From assembly GCF_000213975.1 (NCBI RefSeq), contig NZ_GL892076.1, forward strand, positions 211,482 through 275,481: a DNA stretch of 64,000 bases. The letters are read 5' to 3'. The notes beneath the pieces are model-generated. The model searched no databases. It saw only the letters and a program-made list of their open reading frames with translations, and had not been told where the DNA came from. This stretch comes from Centipeda periodontii DSM 2778 (GTDB lineage: Bacteria > Bacillota > Negativicutes > Selenomonadales > Selenomonadaceae). This document shows, in pieces, positions 22,327-30,567 of the stretch (the stretch's first letter is position 1; every line of letters begins with the position of its first letter). The translations under genes and the position numbers were made by a program.

Positions 22327-23112
22327 CTACAGCCGAGGAATCACGCAGACCGTACGCCCCACATTGTCGCTGTGAAAAAGGCTCAGCTTCGTCCCGTACA
22401 GTTCCTCAAGGTGCGATACCCGCACCTCGTCCACGGACTCGTAAAAATCCATATGCGTGCCGAAGCAGAGCGCGACACGGCTGTTCAGCAGTAGCGCCTG
22501 CTCGGGCAGATGCGTTGTAAAGACGACCCCGTAGCCCTTTGCACGCAGATGGTCGATGATCTGCAGGACGAGCACCTGATTGCGCACATCGAGTGCCGCC
22601 GTCGGCTCGTCCATGAGGATGAGCTGCGTATTCTGCAGGAGGGCGCGCCCGATGGCGACCAGCTGTCGCTGACCACCGCTGATCTCCCTGCACTGGCGGT
22701 CGCGGATGTGCGCGATGCCCAGCTCCTCAAGGATCACATCCGTCTGCGCATAGTCCGCCTTGTTCGGCGCTGAGAACATCCCCGTGCGCACCGTCGCGCC
22801 AAAGGACACGTAGTCGCGCACCGTAAACGAGCTCTCCGCGCTAATGATCTGCGGCACGAACGCGATCTCCCGCGCACGCTCGCGCGGTGACATCGCATAG
22901 ATGTTGTGCCCGTTCGTATAGATGCGCCCCTGTGTCAGCTCCTGAAAGCCCATGAGACACGCAAGCAGCGTCGACTTGCCGACACCGTTGCGCCCGAGGA
23001 GCGCGAGCACCTCGCCGCCCTTGATCGAGAACGAGATGTGCTCGAAGATGTACGGCGCATCCGCGCGGTAACGGAACGAGCCGTCATCGAGCCAAAGCAT
23101 TGCGCGCTCCAT
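22327..23112 (-). CDS. FecE-type ABC transporter ATP-binding protein, second system
   Basis: A 261-residue ATPase with Walker A GRNGVGKSTLL, Q loop FVPQ, signature ISGGQRQLVAIGRAL, Walker B LILMDEPTAALD and the switch His in FTTHLPEQA. It energises the FecCD permease encoded immediately upstream. The true start is ATG 23112, which shares one base with the permease stop (TGATG) and follows GGAGG by eight bases. The longer open frame to 23538 is only a shadow of the permease gene. Confidence 0.93.
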   Translation of the reverse strand: MERAMLWLDDGSFRYRADAPYIFEHISFSIKGGEVLALLGRNGVGKSTLLACLMGFQELTQGRIYTNGHNIYAMSPRERAREIAFVPQIISAESSFTVRDYVSFGATVRTGMFSAPNKADYAQTDVILEELGIAHIRDRQCREISGGQRQLVAIGRALLQNTQLILMDEPTAALDVRNQVLVLQIIDHLRAKGYGVVFTTHLPEQALLLNSRVALCFGTHMDFYESVDEVRVSHLEELYGTKLSLFHSDNVGRTVCVIPRL

Positions 23113-24116
23113 CAGAAATACCTCCGCTGGCGATAGAGAATCCACGCGAAGAACGGTGTCCCGACGAAGCCGCAGAGGATCCCGAGCGGCACCTCCGCCG
23201 AGGTCAGCGTGCGTGCGAGGAGATCGGCGAGCATCAGGAAGGACGCGGCGAGCACCGCCGTCGCGGGCAGGAGCTGCGCGTGGTTGCCGCCGACGAGCAT
23301 CCGCGCCAGATGCGGGAGGATCAGCCCGATCCAGCCGATCGTTCCGCTCAGGCACACCGCCGATGCCGTGAGGAGTGTTGCAAGCGCGATCACGGCAAGT
23401 CGCTCGCGCTGCACATTCACGCCGAGACTCGCCGCCTCCTGATCGGAGAGCGAGAGCACATTCATGCGCCAGCGCATCGCAAGCAGCCCCGCGAGCATGA
23501 GGACGATGATCGGCGTGACGTAGAGCAGGTTGTCCCATGAGACCTTTGCAAGGCTGCCGAGCTGCCAGTAGACAATGTCCGCGAGCTCCGTATCAGGGTC
23601 GGCGAGGTATTTGAGCAGCCCGATCACCGCCGCCATAAAGCCCGAGACGATGATGCCGCAGAGGACGAGCACGATGCGCGAACGGCTCTGCACGAGCTTC
23701 GGCAGCATGAGTGTCATCGTAACCGCCGCGATACCGCCAAGAAACGCTGCGACCGCCGTGACTCCGAGCGTCAAATGCGCGAGAATCGCAAGGCACGCGC
23801 CCACGCTCGCGCCCTGCGAGACACCGAGGAGATCGGGCGAGACGAGATCGTTGCGAAAGACGCCCTGATATGCCGCGCCCGACACCGCGAGTGCAACGCC
23901 CACGAGAATATCCCCGAGGACGCGCGGCAGGCGGATCACCATGACGACATTATACATCGACGCGTCCCACGTGATCGGAAGTTCGATAAAGTTTGACGCC
24001 AGAATCGCACAGACCTGATCGAACGGAACATAGAACCGCCCGACCGAGAGTGAGAGCACAAAAAACAGTACGGCGAGCACACTCCCCGCCGCCATCATAC
24101 GCGCATATTGCCCCAT
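23112..24116 (-). CDS. FecCD-family ABC transporter permease, second system
   Basis: A 334-residue permease with nine to ten hydrophobic helices and the FecCD motifs VIRLPRVLGDILVGVALAVS, GVSQGASVGACLAI and GTIGWIGLILPHLARMLVGG. ATG 24116 follows AAAGGGG; upstream in-frame codons lie inside the leader RNA. It is first in the order permease-ATPase-binding protein, the reverse of the neighbouring system. The 265-nt leader upstream ends in a terminator, so expression is probably controlled by a riboswitch or similar attenuator. Confidence 0.92.
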   Translation of the reverse strand: MGQYARMMAAGSVLAVLFFVLSLSVGRFYVPFDQVCAILASNFIELPITWDASMYNVVMVIRLPRVLGDILVGVALAVSGAAYQGVFRNDLVSPDLLGVSQGASVGACLAILAHLTLGVTAVAAFLGGIAAVTMTLMLPKLVQSRSRIVLVLCGIIVSGFMAAVIGLLKYLADPDTELADIVYWQLGSLAKVSWDNLLYVTPIIVLMLAGLLAMRWRMNVLSLSDQEAASLGVNVQRERLAVIALATLLTASAVCLSGTIGWIGLILPHLARMLVGGNHAQLLPATAVLAASFLMLADLLARTLTSAEVPLGILCGFVGTPFFAWILYRQRRYF

Positions 24117-24382
24117 AACGCCCCTTTTCCGTTCTGCAAATCCCCAAACTTTCCCAACAAAAAATGCCCGCCGGAAAAATCCAGCGAGCAATTACAGCGC
24201 ACAAAAAGAGCGCAGTTCTCCCCCTGCCGGTTTTCCTTTGCAATGCAGACAAAAGCCTGCGGGCAGGGAAGGACGTTTCCATACCTTCCCCCGTGATCTG
24301 CGAGAATCCCGCGATCAGGCCGACGCACCATAGCCTGTGCCACAGGTACGGCGGCTCGAAAAACATAAAGATATATGGAGTT
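24117..24382 (-). ncRNA. Structured leader RNA, riboswitch-like, of the second FecCD system
   Basis: The predicted transcript start (near 24382) is 265 nt from the permease ATG. The leader can form several stems on the minus strand: CCTGTGGCACAGG, TGATCGCG with CGC.GATCA, GGGAAGG with CCTTCCC around TATGGAAACGT, and GCAGGC/GTCTGC. It ends in an intrinsic terminator (24158-24189) just before the permease gene. A stretch with GGTGC, GGGAA, GGAAA and CTGCCCGC loosely recalls a cobalamin riboswitch core, but the conserved GCCACTG is absent. A molybdenum-cofactor type is another option. The class remains unassigned. Confidence 0.5.
24158..24189 (-). terminator. Leader terminator before the permease gene
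   Basis: On the minus strand GCTCGCTGGA and TCCGGCGGGC pair over ten positions (two G-U), followed by ATTTTTTG. It lies 42 bases before the permease start and is the likely switching element. Confidence 0.75.
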
Positions 24383-24388
24383 TGCATG

Positions 24389-24417
24389 AGTATAGCATGA
24401 GATTCCGAATAATACAA
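24389..24417 (-). promoter_or_regulatory. Promoter of the leader RNA and second FecCD operon
   Basis: TTGTAT (minus strand, 24412-24417), 17-base spacer, TATACT (24389-24394) preceded by TGC (extended -10). Confidence 0.7.
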
Positions 24418-24523
24418 TGAAAAAATCACTGTATTCCATCCTGTCAATCATTCGTCTTGCAAAATCCAACATACTCATGTAGAATATAATAGAATTGGTA
24501 TTAAAATTTATAGGAGGTATCTT

Positions 24524-25270
24524 ATGTTTCTGACACGATGCACACATGCGGTGCGCACGGTCCTCGCGGCAGCGATGCTGGGCATACTCGCACTCACGAG
24601 CGGCTGTTTCAGCGGCGATGTAAATGTCGTTATCAACGAGGACGGCAGTGCCGATCTCAAGACGACGCTCGTCAGTGTGCCGATGCTCGCCGAGATCGTC
24701 GAGCAGAGCAAGACGGCGGCGACTGCCAAGAATCCTGATGCGCAGGTCACACCCGTGACAAAGGAGAATATGTCGGGCTACGAGATCACGGAGCACTACG
24801 CGACGATCGACAAGCTGTCCGAGAACGATTTCTTCAAGGCGAACGAGGGCAAGAACACGGGCATCACCGCGAACAAGAGCCTGTTCTACACGGACTACAA
24901 CTTCGACCTGCTCTTCGAGGGGAGCCAGAACGGCGGCGGCGCGGGTGCGTTCGCAAGCAACATCACGTTCACCTATCAGATGACACTGCCCGTTGTGCCC
25001 ACAAGCTCGAACGCCGATCGCTCGGAGAACGACGGCAAACAGCTCACGTGGAACCTCGGCAAGACGCTTGTCACAGGCGAGTCGTCGAAGATGGAGGTCG
25101 CATTCCGCATCTGGCACAAGACGACGATCATCGGCACCATCGTCCTCGTCGTCATCCTCATCGGCGCCGGCGCATTCTTCTTCCTGCGCAAGCGCAAGGA
25201 CCCGGAGGAAGAGCCGGAGCAATCCACGGAGGACGCTCCGATCGACATCAAGCCGCTCGATAAGAACTAG
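24524..25270 (+). CDS. Membrane-anchored lipoprotein, LppM/DUF3153-like
   Basis: A 248-residue exported protein. A lipoprotein signal peptide (lipobox ALTSGC near residue 28) precedes a domain beginning GDVNVVINEDGSADLKTTL, which resembles the LppM/DUF3153 lipoprotein domain. A C-terminal membrane helix (TIIGTIVLVVILIGAGAFFF) and a short charged tail follow. ATG 24524 follows AGGAGG. The stop codon TAG is formed at the left end of a MITE-like element, so the present C-terminus may be a product of that insertion. Function is unknown; LppM in mycobacteria affects phagosome trafficking, which cannot be transferred here. Confidence 0.75.
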   Translation: MFLTRCTHAVRTVLAAAMLGILALTSGCFSGDVNVVINEDGSADLKTTLVSVPMLAEIVEQSKTAATAKNPDAQVTPVTKENMSGYEITEHYATIDKLSENDFFKANEGKNTGITANKSLFYTDYNFDLLFEGSQNGGGAGAFASNITFTYQMTLPVVPTSSNADRSENDGKQLTWNLGKTLVTGESSKMEVAFRIWHKTTIIGTIVLVVILIGAGAFFFLRKRKDPEEEPEQSTEDAPIDIKPLDKN

Positions 25271-25430
25271 GGAAGCACTGATAAATTCAGCACCATCATC
25301 TTGGCGCATCTTTTTTGCCCGCACAACGCCTGCAAATCCTCCACAGAGCACCACTCTGCGTCCGGTTTTCCTTCTCAATCGGACGAAAAAATCTACGCCA
25401 ATCTGAAGGTCTATTTTATCAGTGATTCCC
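25270..25430. mobile_element. MITE-like element, copy B (161 bp)
   Basis: The same 161-bp element as 20837-20997, inverted. Terminal repeats are GGGAAGCACTGATAAA and TTTATCAGTGATTCCC. It is bordered on both sides by TA (25268-25269 and 25431-25432), consistent with a TA target duplication as made by IS630/Tc1-type transposases. It starts inside the stop codon of the preceding lipoprotein gene and separates that gene from its terminator. Confidence 0.85.
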
Positions 25431-25447
25431 TACGGAACACACAAAAA

Positions 25448-25486
25448 TGAGGAACCCCTGCAAACGTGCAAGGGTTCCTCGTTTTT
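25448..25486 (+). terminator. Terminator downstream of the lipoprotein gene
   Basis: GAGGAACCCCTGC pairs with GCAAGGGTTCCTC and is followed by GTTTTTT. Confidence 0.85.
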
Positions 25487-25654
25487 TATATAGACTTTTG
25501 CAAGTATTTTTCTTTATTCTGTCCATATCAAAGCAAACGAAGAAGGCATCGACCCTCTCCGTTTGTTGTGGTCGCACTCTGAGCGGCGACACGCTCGCTG
25601 TTCTATGGTCATTGTATCTGATTTGCGCAAAAAATCAATCCCATTAAGCATGCG
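25487..25654. other. Intergenic stretch, nothing recognised
   Basis: Between the lipoprotein terminator and the end of the DUF1963 gene I see no gene, RNA or repeat that can be supported. Confidence 0.4.
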
Positions 25655-26872
25655 TCAACCGCACTGCAAAATCAGGTGGACACGGTCGAAATTCCGTGCG
25701 GCAAGGTCTTCCTTCCGAATCCAAAAGTAGATCAGACCGCAGTCGCCGTACATCAGCTCCGTATCCCCGTCCGTCACTGTCCCCATTTGCAGCAGCAATA
25801 CCCAGCGCTCCACGGATGTTTCCACCGGATCCGCATCCTCCTCTTCGAAGCACCGTGCGTGCACATCCCCCTCGATGTCTCTGCTGTAAAGCTCACACTC
25901 AGGCTCCATTTCGCCCTGAATCTCATCCGCATAGCCGAGCATCTTCATGGGATTGTCCTCGTGTGCGGCAGCATCGTATCCGAACTCCGCCCGCAGTTCG
26001 TTGTAGGTGTCCCAATCCACCTCTTTCCCGCTCCTGCGGCTGTATGCAAAAGACGACAGGAGACTGACGGCGTCTGCAAATGTCAGTGCCTGTTCGCCCA
26101 CACTCCACTCCTTCGTTTCCGCCGGGATCGCCGTCGAGACAAGCTGCTCCGTCTCCTTGAAATAGTAGACGCGCGCATAGCCCTTGTGCCCCGGTTCGAA
26201 GCCCCACTCCATCGACATGGTCTCATAGAAGAAGCTGAGCACGCCCGTCTTCGGCAGGAGACCTGTGCGATCGTACTGCGCGGCTTCGCCAAGGTTGATC
26301 TGCGCGAGAAAGGCGAGTGGACGGTTCTTTGTCACATCCTCGAAGTCCGTTCCCTTATAGTACGGCCAGTCAAAATCTGCGGGCAGGTCGGGTGTTCCGT
26401 AGAACTTGCTTGCCCCGACGGGAAGTTTTTTCTGCGAAGGATGATGTGTAATCACAATCTCCCGCCGCTGCGTGCGTTCAAAGAATGCTGTCACCGCACG
26501 GCGCAGGCATTCCCGCTCCGCCTCAACTTCACACACGAGCTGTTCCACGCTCATAGAAGCGGGCTCCTCCGCATACCAGCCGTGCTTGTTTTCAACCGCC
26601 TCTTTGCACCGTTCCGTCATCCCGCCGGGCTTGCCGAAGAAGATACGCTCGATCTCCGCCTTGCCCGCCGCATCATGCTCCGCCGCTTCCAAATATTGCA
26701 GAGCCAGACGCAAAGCACAAAGTTTCGGATAACGATTGACCGCGAAAAAGTACAGGGCATAGCCCATGCGGTAGTTCCAGAGCGCATCGCGATCGACTTC
26801 CGGAGCCCCGTTCAGTGTCTTGATCGCATTGAAAAAGCTGCGCTCCTCGATGGATTCCTGCGCGGTCTTCAT
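25655..26872 (-). CDS. DUF1963 (YwqG-like) protein with N-terminal TPR-like module
   Basis: A 405-residue cytosolic protein. The N-terminal 80 residues include ALWNYRMGYALYFFA, closely matching LWNFRMGYAYYYL in the TPR protein at 46.9 kb. From about residue 150 it is a YwqG/DUF1963 domain: FYGTPDLPADFDWPYYKG, RPLAFLAQINLGEAA, GVLSFFYE and the C-terminal GDCGLIYFWIRKEDL. Its biochemical role is unknown; DUF1963 proteins often sit among immunity-like genes. ATG 26872 overlaps the TRAP permease stop by four bases, making it translationally coupled to a transporter, an unusual partner. Confidence 0.8.
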   Translation of the reverse strand: MKTAQESIEERSFFNAIKTLNGAPEVDRDALWNYRMGYALYFFAVNRYPKLCALRLALQYLEAAEHDAAGKAEIERIFFGKPGGMTERCKEAVENKHGWYAEEPASMSVEQLVCEVEAERECLRRAVTAFFERTQRREIVITHHPSQKKLPVGASKFYGTPDLPADFDWPYYKGTDFEDVTKNRPLAFLAQINLGEAAQYDRTGLLPKTGVLSFFYETMSMEWGFEPGHKGYARVYYFKETEQLVSTAIPAETKEWSVGEQALTFADAVSLLSSFAYSRRSGKEVDWDTYNELRAEFGYDAAAHEDNPMKMLGYADEIQGEMEPECELYSRDIEGDVHARCFEEEDADPVETSVERWVLLLQMGTVTDGDTELMYGDCGLIYFWIRKEDLAARNFDRVHLILQCG

Positions 26873-28788
26873 GCTTCCGCCTTCTTCGCGCGCGTGTACT
26901 GCATCGCGAGAATCACGGCAAAGATGGCGAGACCGATCATGTCGGTCATGCCGCCGGGCTTGATCATGAGGAGTCCCGCGACGATGAGCAGGACGCGCTC
27001 ATACAGGCGGCAGTGATCGGCGAGGAATCCGCAAAGTGCGGAGCTGACGGCAATCATGCCGAGGAGCGCGGAGAGCGTCGCGACAATGAGTGTCAGCGGG
27101 GTTGCGTCGACCATCAGAATGACGGGAGAAAGCACGAAGATGTACGGGATGATAAACGCCGCAATCGCAAGTTTCGACGCGTGCACGCCCGTCTTGAGCG
27201 CATTGCCTCCGCTGATGCCCGCCCCCGCATAGGCGGCGAGCGCGACGGGCGGTGTCACATCCGCGATAATGCCGAAGTAGAAGACAAACATGTGCGCCGC
27301 GAGGATGGGCACGCCCATCTGCACGAGCGCGGGCGCAGCAATGGTCGAGGTGATGACGTAGTTCGCCGTGGTCGGCACGCCCATGCCGAGGACAATCGCC
27401 GTAATCATGGTGAAGAACATCGCGGGGAGCAGCATGCCGCCCGCCATCTCGATGAGTCCGGAGGCGAGGCGCAGTCCGACGCCCGTCTTCGTGACGACAC
27501 CGATGATGATGCCCGCCGCCGCACAGGCGATGAGCACGCCGAGCACCGCCTTCGCGCCGCGCTCAAGCCCGTAGACGATCTCAATCGGCTTCATGCGCGT
27601 GGATTTGCGCAGCATGGCACAGGCGATGGAGAGGACGATGGCGACCAGTGCCGCACGCATGGGTGTGTAGCCCGAGACGAGGAGATAGACGATGACAACG
27701 AGCGGGATCGCCAGATGTCCGCGCTCCTTGATGAGGGTCAGTGGATTCGGCAGTTCATTGCGCGGAATCCCCTTGAGATTCTTGCGCTTTGCCTCGAAGT
27801 GCACGCCGAGCCAGACGCCCGTAAAGTAGAGGAGCGCAGGGATCGCCGCAGCCTTGACGACCTCGATGTAGGAAACGCCGACGAATTCCGCCATGAGGAA
27901 CGCCGCTGCGCCCATGACCGGCGGCATGAGCTGACCGCCCGTGGATGCCGCCGCCTCGACCGCACCCGCAAAGTTCGGATGATAGCCGAGCTTCTTCATC
28001 ATCGGGATCGTGAGCGAGCCCGTGCCGACGACGTTTGCGACGGAACTTCCCGAGACGGTACCCATCAGTCCGCTCGACAGGACAGCAACCTTCGCAGGAC
28101 CGCCGCTCGCCCACCCCGCGACGGCGTTCGCCAGATCGATGAAGAACTTGCCGAGCCCCGTGCTCTCAAGGTATGCACCGAAGAGGATGAAGAGGAAGAT
28201 GAACGTCGAGGAGACGCCGAGCGGGATGCCGAAGATGCCCTCGGTCGTAAAGTAGAGGTGGCTGACAAGCTGCTCGATCGAAAGCCCCCTATGCGCCAGT
28301 ACGCCCGGCATATAGGGACCGAGGAAGGCGTACGCGAGAAAGAAGAGCACGACGGTCACCATCGGCAGCCCGACGACCCGCCGCGTCGCCTCGATGACGA
28401 GGAGGATGCCGATGCCGCCGACGACCACATCGGTCGGCGCAATCGCGCCTGCACGCGTCACGAGTTCGCGATACTGGATGACGATGTAGGCGGGTGCCGC
28501 TGCACCGAGGACGGCGAAGATCACGTCGATGGGATGAAAGAAGCTGTCCCGTGTCCACGCGCGCCGAAAGGGATAGAGGAGGTACGCGAGCGCGAGTCCG
28601 AAGCCGAGGTGGACAGCACGCTGCAGCTGCGCGTCGAGAATGCCGAAGGTCGCCGTATAGAGCTGAAAGACGGAAAAGGTGATGGCAATGGCGGCGATGA
28701 TTTTTTTTGGAAGTCCCGCATAGTGGACGGTGTTTGATTCGCGGTCATATTTCTTGAGGACTGCTTCGGCAGTCTTGTGATCGGTCAT
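26869..28788 (-). CDS. TRAP transporter fused permease (4TM/12TM, TAXI type)
   Basis: A 639-residue fused DctQ-DctM permease. It imports a carboxylate or other organic acid with an ion gradient, receiving it from the TAXI binding protein at 29.4 kb. A short cytosolic N-terminus is followed by about four helices of the small subunit and twelve of the large one, including SSGLMGTVSGSSVANVVGTG, STGGQLMPPVMGAAAFLMAE and GMGVPTTANYVITSTIAAP. ATG 28788 is the only plausible start near AAAGGA, although the spacing (12) is long. The substrate is unknown; TAXI systems are linked to glutamate, glutamine and C4-dicarboxylates. Confidence 0.93.
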   Translation of the reverse strand: MTDHKTAEAVLKKYDRESNTVHYAGLPKKIIAAIAITFSVFQLYTATFGILDAQLQRAVHLGFGLALAYLLYPFRRAWTRDSFFHPIDVIFAVLGAAAPAYIVIQYRELVTRAGAIAPTDVVVGGIGILLVIEATRRVVGLPMVTVVLFFLAYAFLGPYMPGVLAHRGLSIEQLVSHLYFTTEGIFGIPLGVSSTFIFLFILFGAYLESTGLGKFFIDLANAVAGWASGGPAKVAVLSSGLMGTVSGSSVANVVGTGSLTIPMMKKLGYHPNFAGAVEAAASTGGQLMPPVMGAAAFLMAEFVGVSYIEVVKAAAIPALLYFTGVWLGVHFEAKRKNLKGIPRNELPNPLTLIKERGHLAIPLVVIVYLLVSGYTPMRAALVAIVLSIACAMLRKSTRMKPIEIVYGLERGAKAVLGVLIACAAAGIIIGVVTKTGVGLRLASGLIEMAGGMLLPAMFFTMITAIVLGMGVPTTANYVITSTIAAPALVQMGVPILAAHMFVFYFGIIADVTPPVALAAYAGAGISGGNALKTGVHASKLAIAAFIIPYIFVLSPVILMVDATPLTLIVATLSALLGMIAVSSALCGFLADHCRLYERVLLIVAGLLMIKPGGMTDMIGLAIFAVILAMQYTRAKKAEA

Positions 28789-28820
28789 AGAGAGTTCACA
28801 TCCTTTGAGGAATTTTTCGG

Positions 28821-28877
28821 TGCGCCCCTTCCACCGCTTCGCGGTCCCCCTTCCCCGCAAGCGGGGCAGGCTTAGGG
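28821..28877. repeat. Palindromic intergenic repeat (REP-like)
   Basis: A G+C-rich element beginning GCGCCCCTTCCACCGCTTCG, with internal pairs CACCGCTTCGCGGT and CCCCGCAAGCGGGG. It recurs almost unchanged at 62123-62180, with an inverted relative at 62020-62072. It lies between DUF1850 and the TRAP permease gene. Confidence 0.65.
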
Positions 28878-28910
28878 CTTTTTATATCCACAATATTTCA
28901 CAAAAACAGA

Positions 28911-28945
28911 ACAAAAGAAAGATGAGGCCGCCAAACGGCAGCCTC
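28911..28945 (-). terminator. Terminator after the DUF1850 gene
   Basis: GAGGCTGCC and GGCGGCCTC form a 9-bp stem with a GTTT loop, followed on the minus strand by ATCTTTCTTTTG. It may attenuate the TRAP permease gene. Confidence 0.7.
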
Positions 28946-28952
28946 GGAAATC

Positions 28953-29420
28953 TCATAAAAAGTAGGTGTAGAGAGGTGCGACAACGAGGTCGATGCGCGT
29001 GCCGACGGGATACATCTCGTAGACGGGGATGCGCGCCCCGCCCGCTTCAATCGTCAGCTCCGTGCCGACGCCCGTCCTAAGACTCAGCTCGCTGTAGTCG
29101 CGGTCCATATCGAGGATGAAGTATTCCCCCTCCTGACGGAACGTCCCCTCCTCGGGGAGAAAGGGCAGTCCCACGCCGTGCGACTGATAGCGCGTGCCCG
29201 CGAGGTGGAAATGCCCGTCCGCGTGTGCGGTCAGGAACTCCTCGACGGGGGTCTTCTGTACGGAGTGGATGAAGTGAATCGTAACCGGCACCTCATCCCG
29301 AATCTGCCGCACAAGGACAATCATATCATCCCCTGCACGCAGGAACAGCGCAGGCGCACTCAGAATATCGAACGCAACGAGGAACACTGCTACAGCGAGT
29401 GCAATCGCATAGGCTCTCAT
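28953..29420 (-). CDS. DUF1850 protein, TRAP-TAXI associated
   Basis: A 155-residue protein with an N-terminal membrane/signal segment (YAIALAVAVFLVAFDIL) and the DUF1850 signature TIHFIHSVQKTPVEEFL, then GTRYQSHGVGLPFLPEEG. This family occurs almost only in TAXI-type TRAP operons and probably assists the transporter at the membrane; its precise role is unknown. The ATG overlaps the binding-protein stop by four bases. Confidence 0.9.
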   Translation of the reverse strand: MRAYAIALAVAVFLVAFDILSAPALFLRAGDDMIVLVRQIRDEVPVTIHFIHSVQKTPVEEFLTAHADGHFHLAGTRYQSHGVGLPFLPEEGTFRQEGEYFILDMDRDYSELSLRTGVGTELTIEAGGARIPVYEMYPVGTRIDLVVAPLYTYFL

Positions 29421-30391
29421 TTCTCGTTAAAGTACTTCTCCGCGCCCTCGTTCATCGGCAGGGACATCCCCGCCTTCGCCGTGTCCTTCGTGATCTGCTT
29501 GCCGACTGCATGCGCCGCCTGCAGGCGGTCGAGGTTCGAGAAGATCGCCTTCGTGATGCTGTAGCCGAGATCAGCGTTCACGGAGGGACCCGCGACGAGC
29601 ATCGCCATGACGGAGACACTCGGCACCGCCTCATCAAAGCCCGCATAGGTGCCCGCAGGAATGACGGTCTTGGTATAGAAGGGATACTTCGCGATCAGCT
29701 GATCCGCTACGTTCTCCTCCACGGGCAGCAGGCGCACGGGGTTCTGCGAGGCAATGTCCTGCACGGATGCCGTTGGATAGCCCGCCGTCAGGACGGCGAC
29801 ATCCACATTGCCGTCCTTCAGCGCGCTTGCTCCCTCGGCAAACGAGAGGAACTTCGCATCGATATCGTCATAGCTGACGCCATACGCCGCGAGAATCTGG
29901 CGTACATTCGCCTCGACACCTGAGCCTGCAGCACCAACCGCAACGCGCTTGCCCTTGAGCTCAGCGAGGCTCTTAATGCCGGAGGACTGGAGCGTCACAA
30001 ACTGGCAGGTCTCTGGGTAGAGCGATGCGATGCCCTGGAGTCCCGCCACCTTCTTATCCGTGAACATCTCCGTGCCGTTCACGGCATAGTAGGTGATGTC
30101 GTTCTGCACCGTCGCGAGATCGACTGCACCGTCCGCAAGCATATTGATATTGGCAACGGACGCGCCCGTGCTCTGTGCACTCGCGTTCATGCCAGGGATA
30201 TCCTTGTTCAGCACCTCGGCAATCGCGCCGCCGATGGGGTAGTAGGTGCCCGCCGTGCCGCCCGTACCGATGTTGAGGAACTTCTTATCTCCCGACGATG
30301 CGGAGTTGCCGCCGCAGCCGGTGAGAAGCACGGCAGAGAATACAAGGACCGCGCCTGCCGCAAAAATTTTCTTTACGGTAGAGATATTCAT
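29417..30391 (-). CDS. TAXI-family TRAP transporter solute-binding lipoprotein
   Basis: A 324-residue binding protein. The signal peptide carries a lipobox (AVLLTGC near residue 25), followed by the hallmark LNIGTGGTAGTYYPIGGAIA and the TAXI-type VGAAGSGVEANVRQIL. It captures the substrate and hands it to the fused permease at 26.9 kb. ATG 30391 follows GAGGG at seven bases; an in-frame ATG nine codons earlier lacks such a site. It is first in the leftward operon with DUF1850, TRAP permease and DUF1963. Confidence 0.93.
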   Translation of the reverse strand: MNISTVKKIFAAGAVLVFSAVLLTGCGGNSASSGDKKFLNIGTGGTAGTYYPIGGAIAEVLNKDIPGMNASAQSTGASVANINMLADGAVDLATVQNDITYYAVNGTEMFTDKKVAGLQGIASLYPETCQFVTLQSSGIKSLAELKGKRVAVGAAGSGVEANVRQILAAYGVSYDDIDAKFLSFAEGASALKDGNVDVAVLTAGYPTASVQDIASQNPVRLLPVEENVADQLIAKYPFYTKTVIPAGTYAGFDEAVPSVSVMAMLVAGPSVNADLGYSITKAIFSNLDRLQAAHAVGKQITKDTAKAGMSLPMNEGAEKYFNEK

Positions 30392-30463
30392 AGTCTTTCC
30401 CTCCAAACAAAATTCCATTCCGTTTTCGGCATATCATCGCCCAAGGCGAGAATAAATGTATTC

Positions 30464-30507
30464 TATCATAAAAGCCCCTATGCCTGCAAGCATAGGAGCT
30501 TCCTATA
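30464..30507 (-). promoter_or_regulatory. Overlapping terminator and probable TAXI operon promoter
   Basis: On the minus strand GCTCCTATGC and GCATAGGGGC form a hairpin followed by TTTTAT, ending the 30.6 kb operon. TTGCAG in its loop, an 18-base spacer and TAGAAT with TGA before it could be the promoter of the TAXI operon. Confidence 0.45.
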
Positions 30508-30567
30508 TCACGGTATACATGTGGCATTGCGCGCATCCACATCCGACTACACAGAATCACAAACACA

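Noticed and set aside
24200..24382. Cobalamin riboswitch as a firm call
   Set aside because: Only loose core similarity; the GCCACTG and B12-box segments are not found, so only an unassigned leader is reported.
24095..25378. Minus-strand open frame of 427 codons opposite the lipoprotein gene
   Set aside because: It includes the MITE and leader RNA, has no ribosome-binding site or family similarity, and opposes a lipoprotein with a clear signal peptide.
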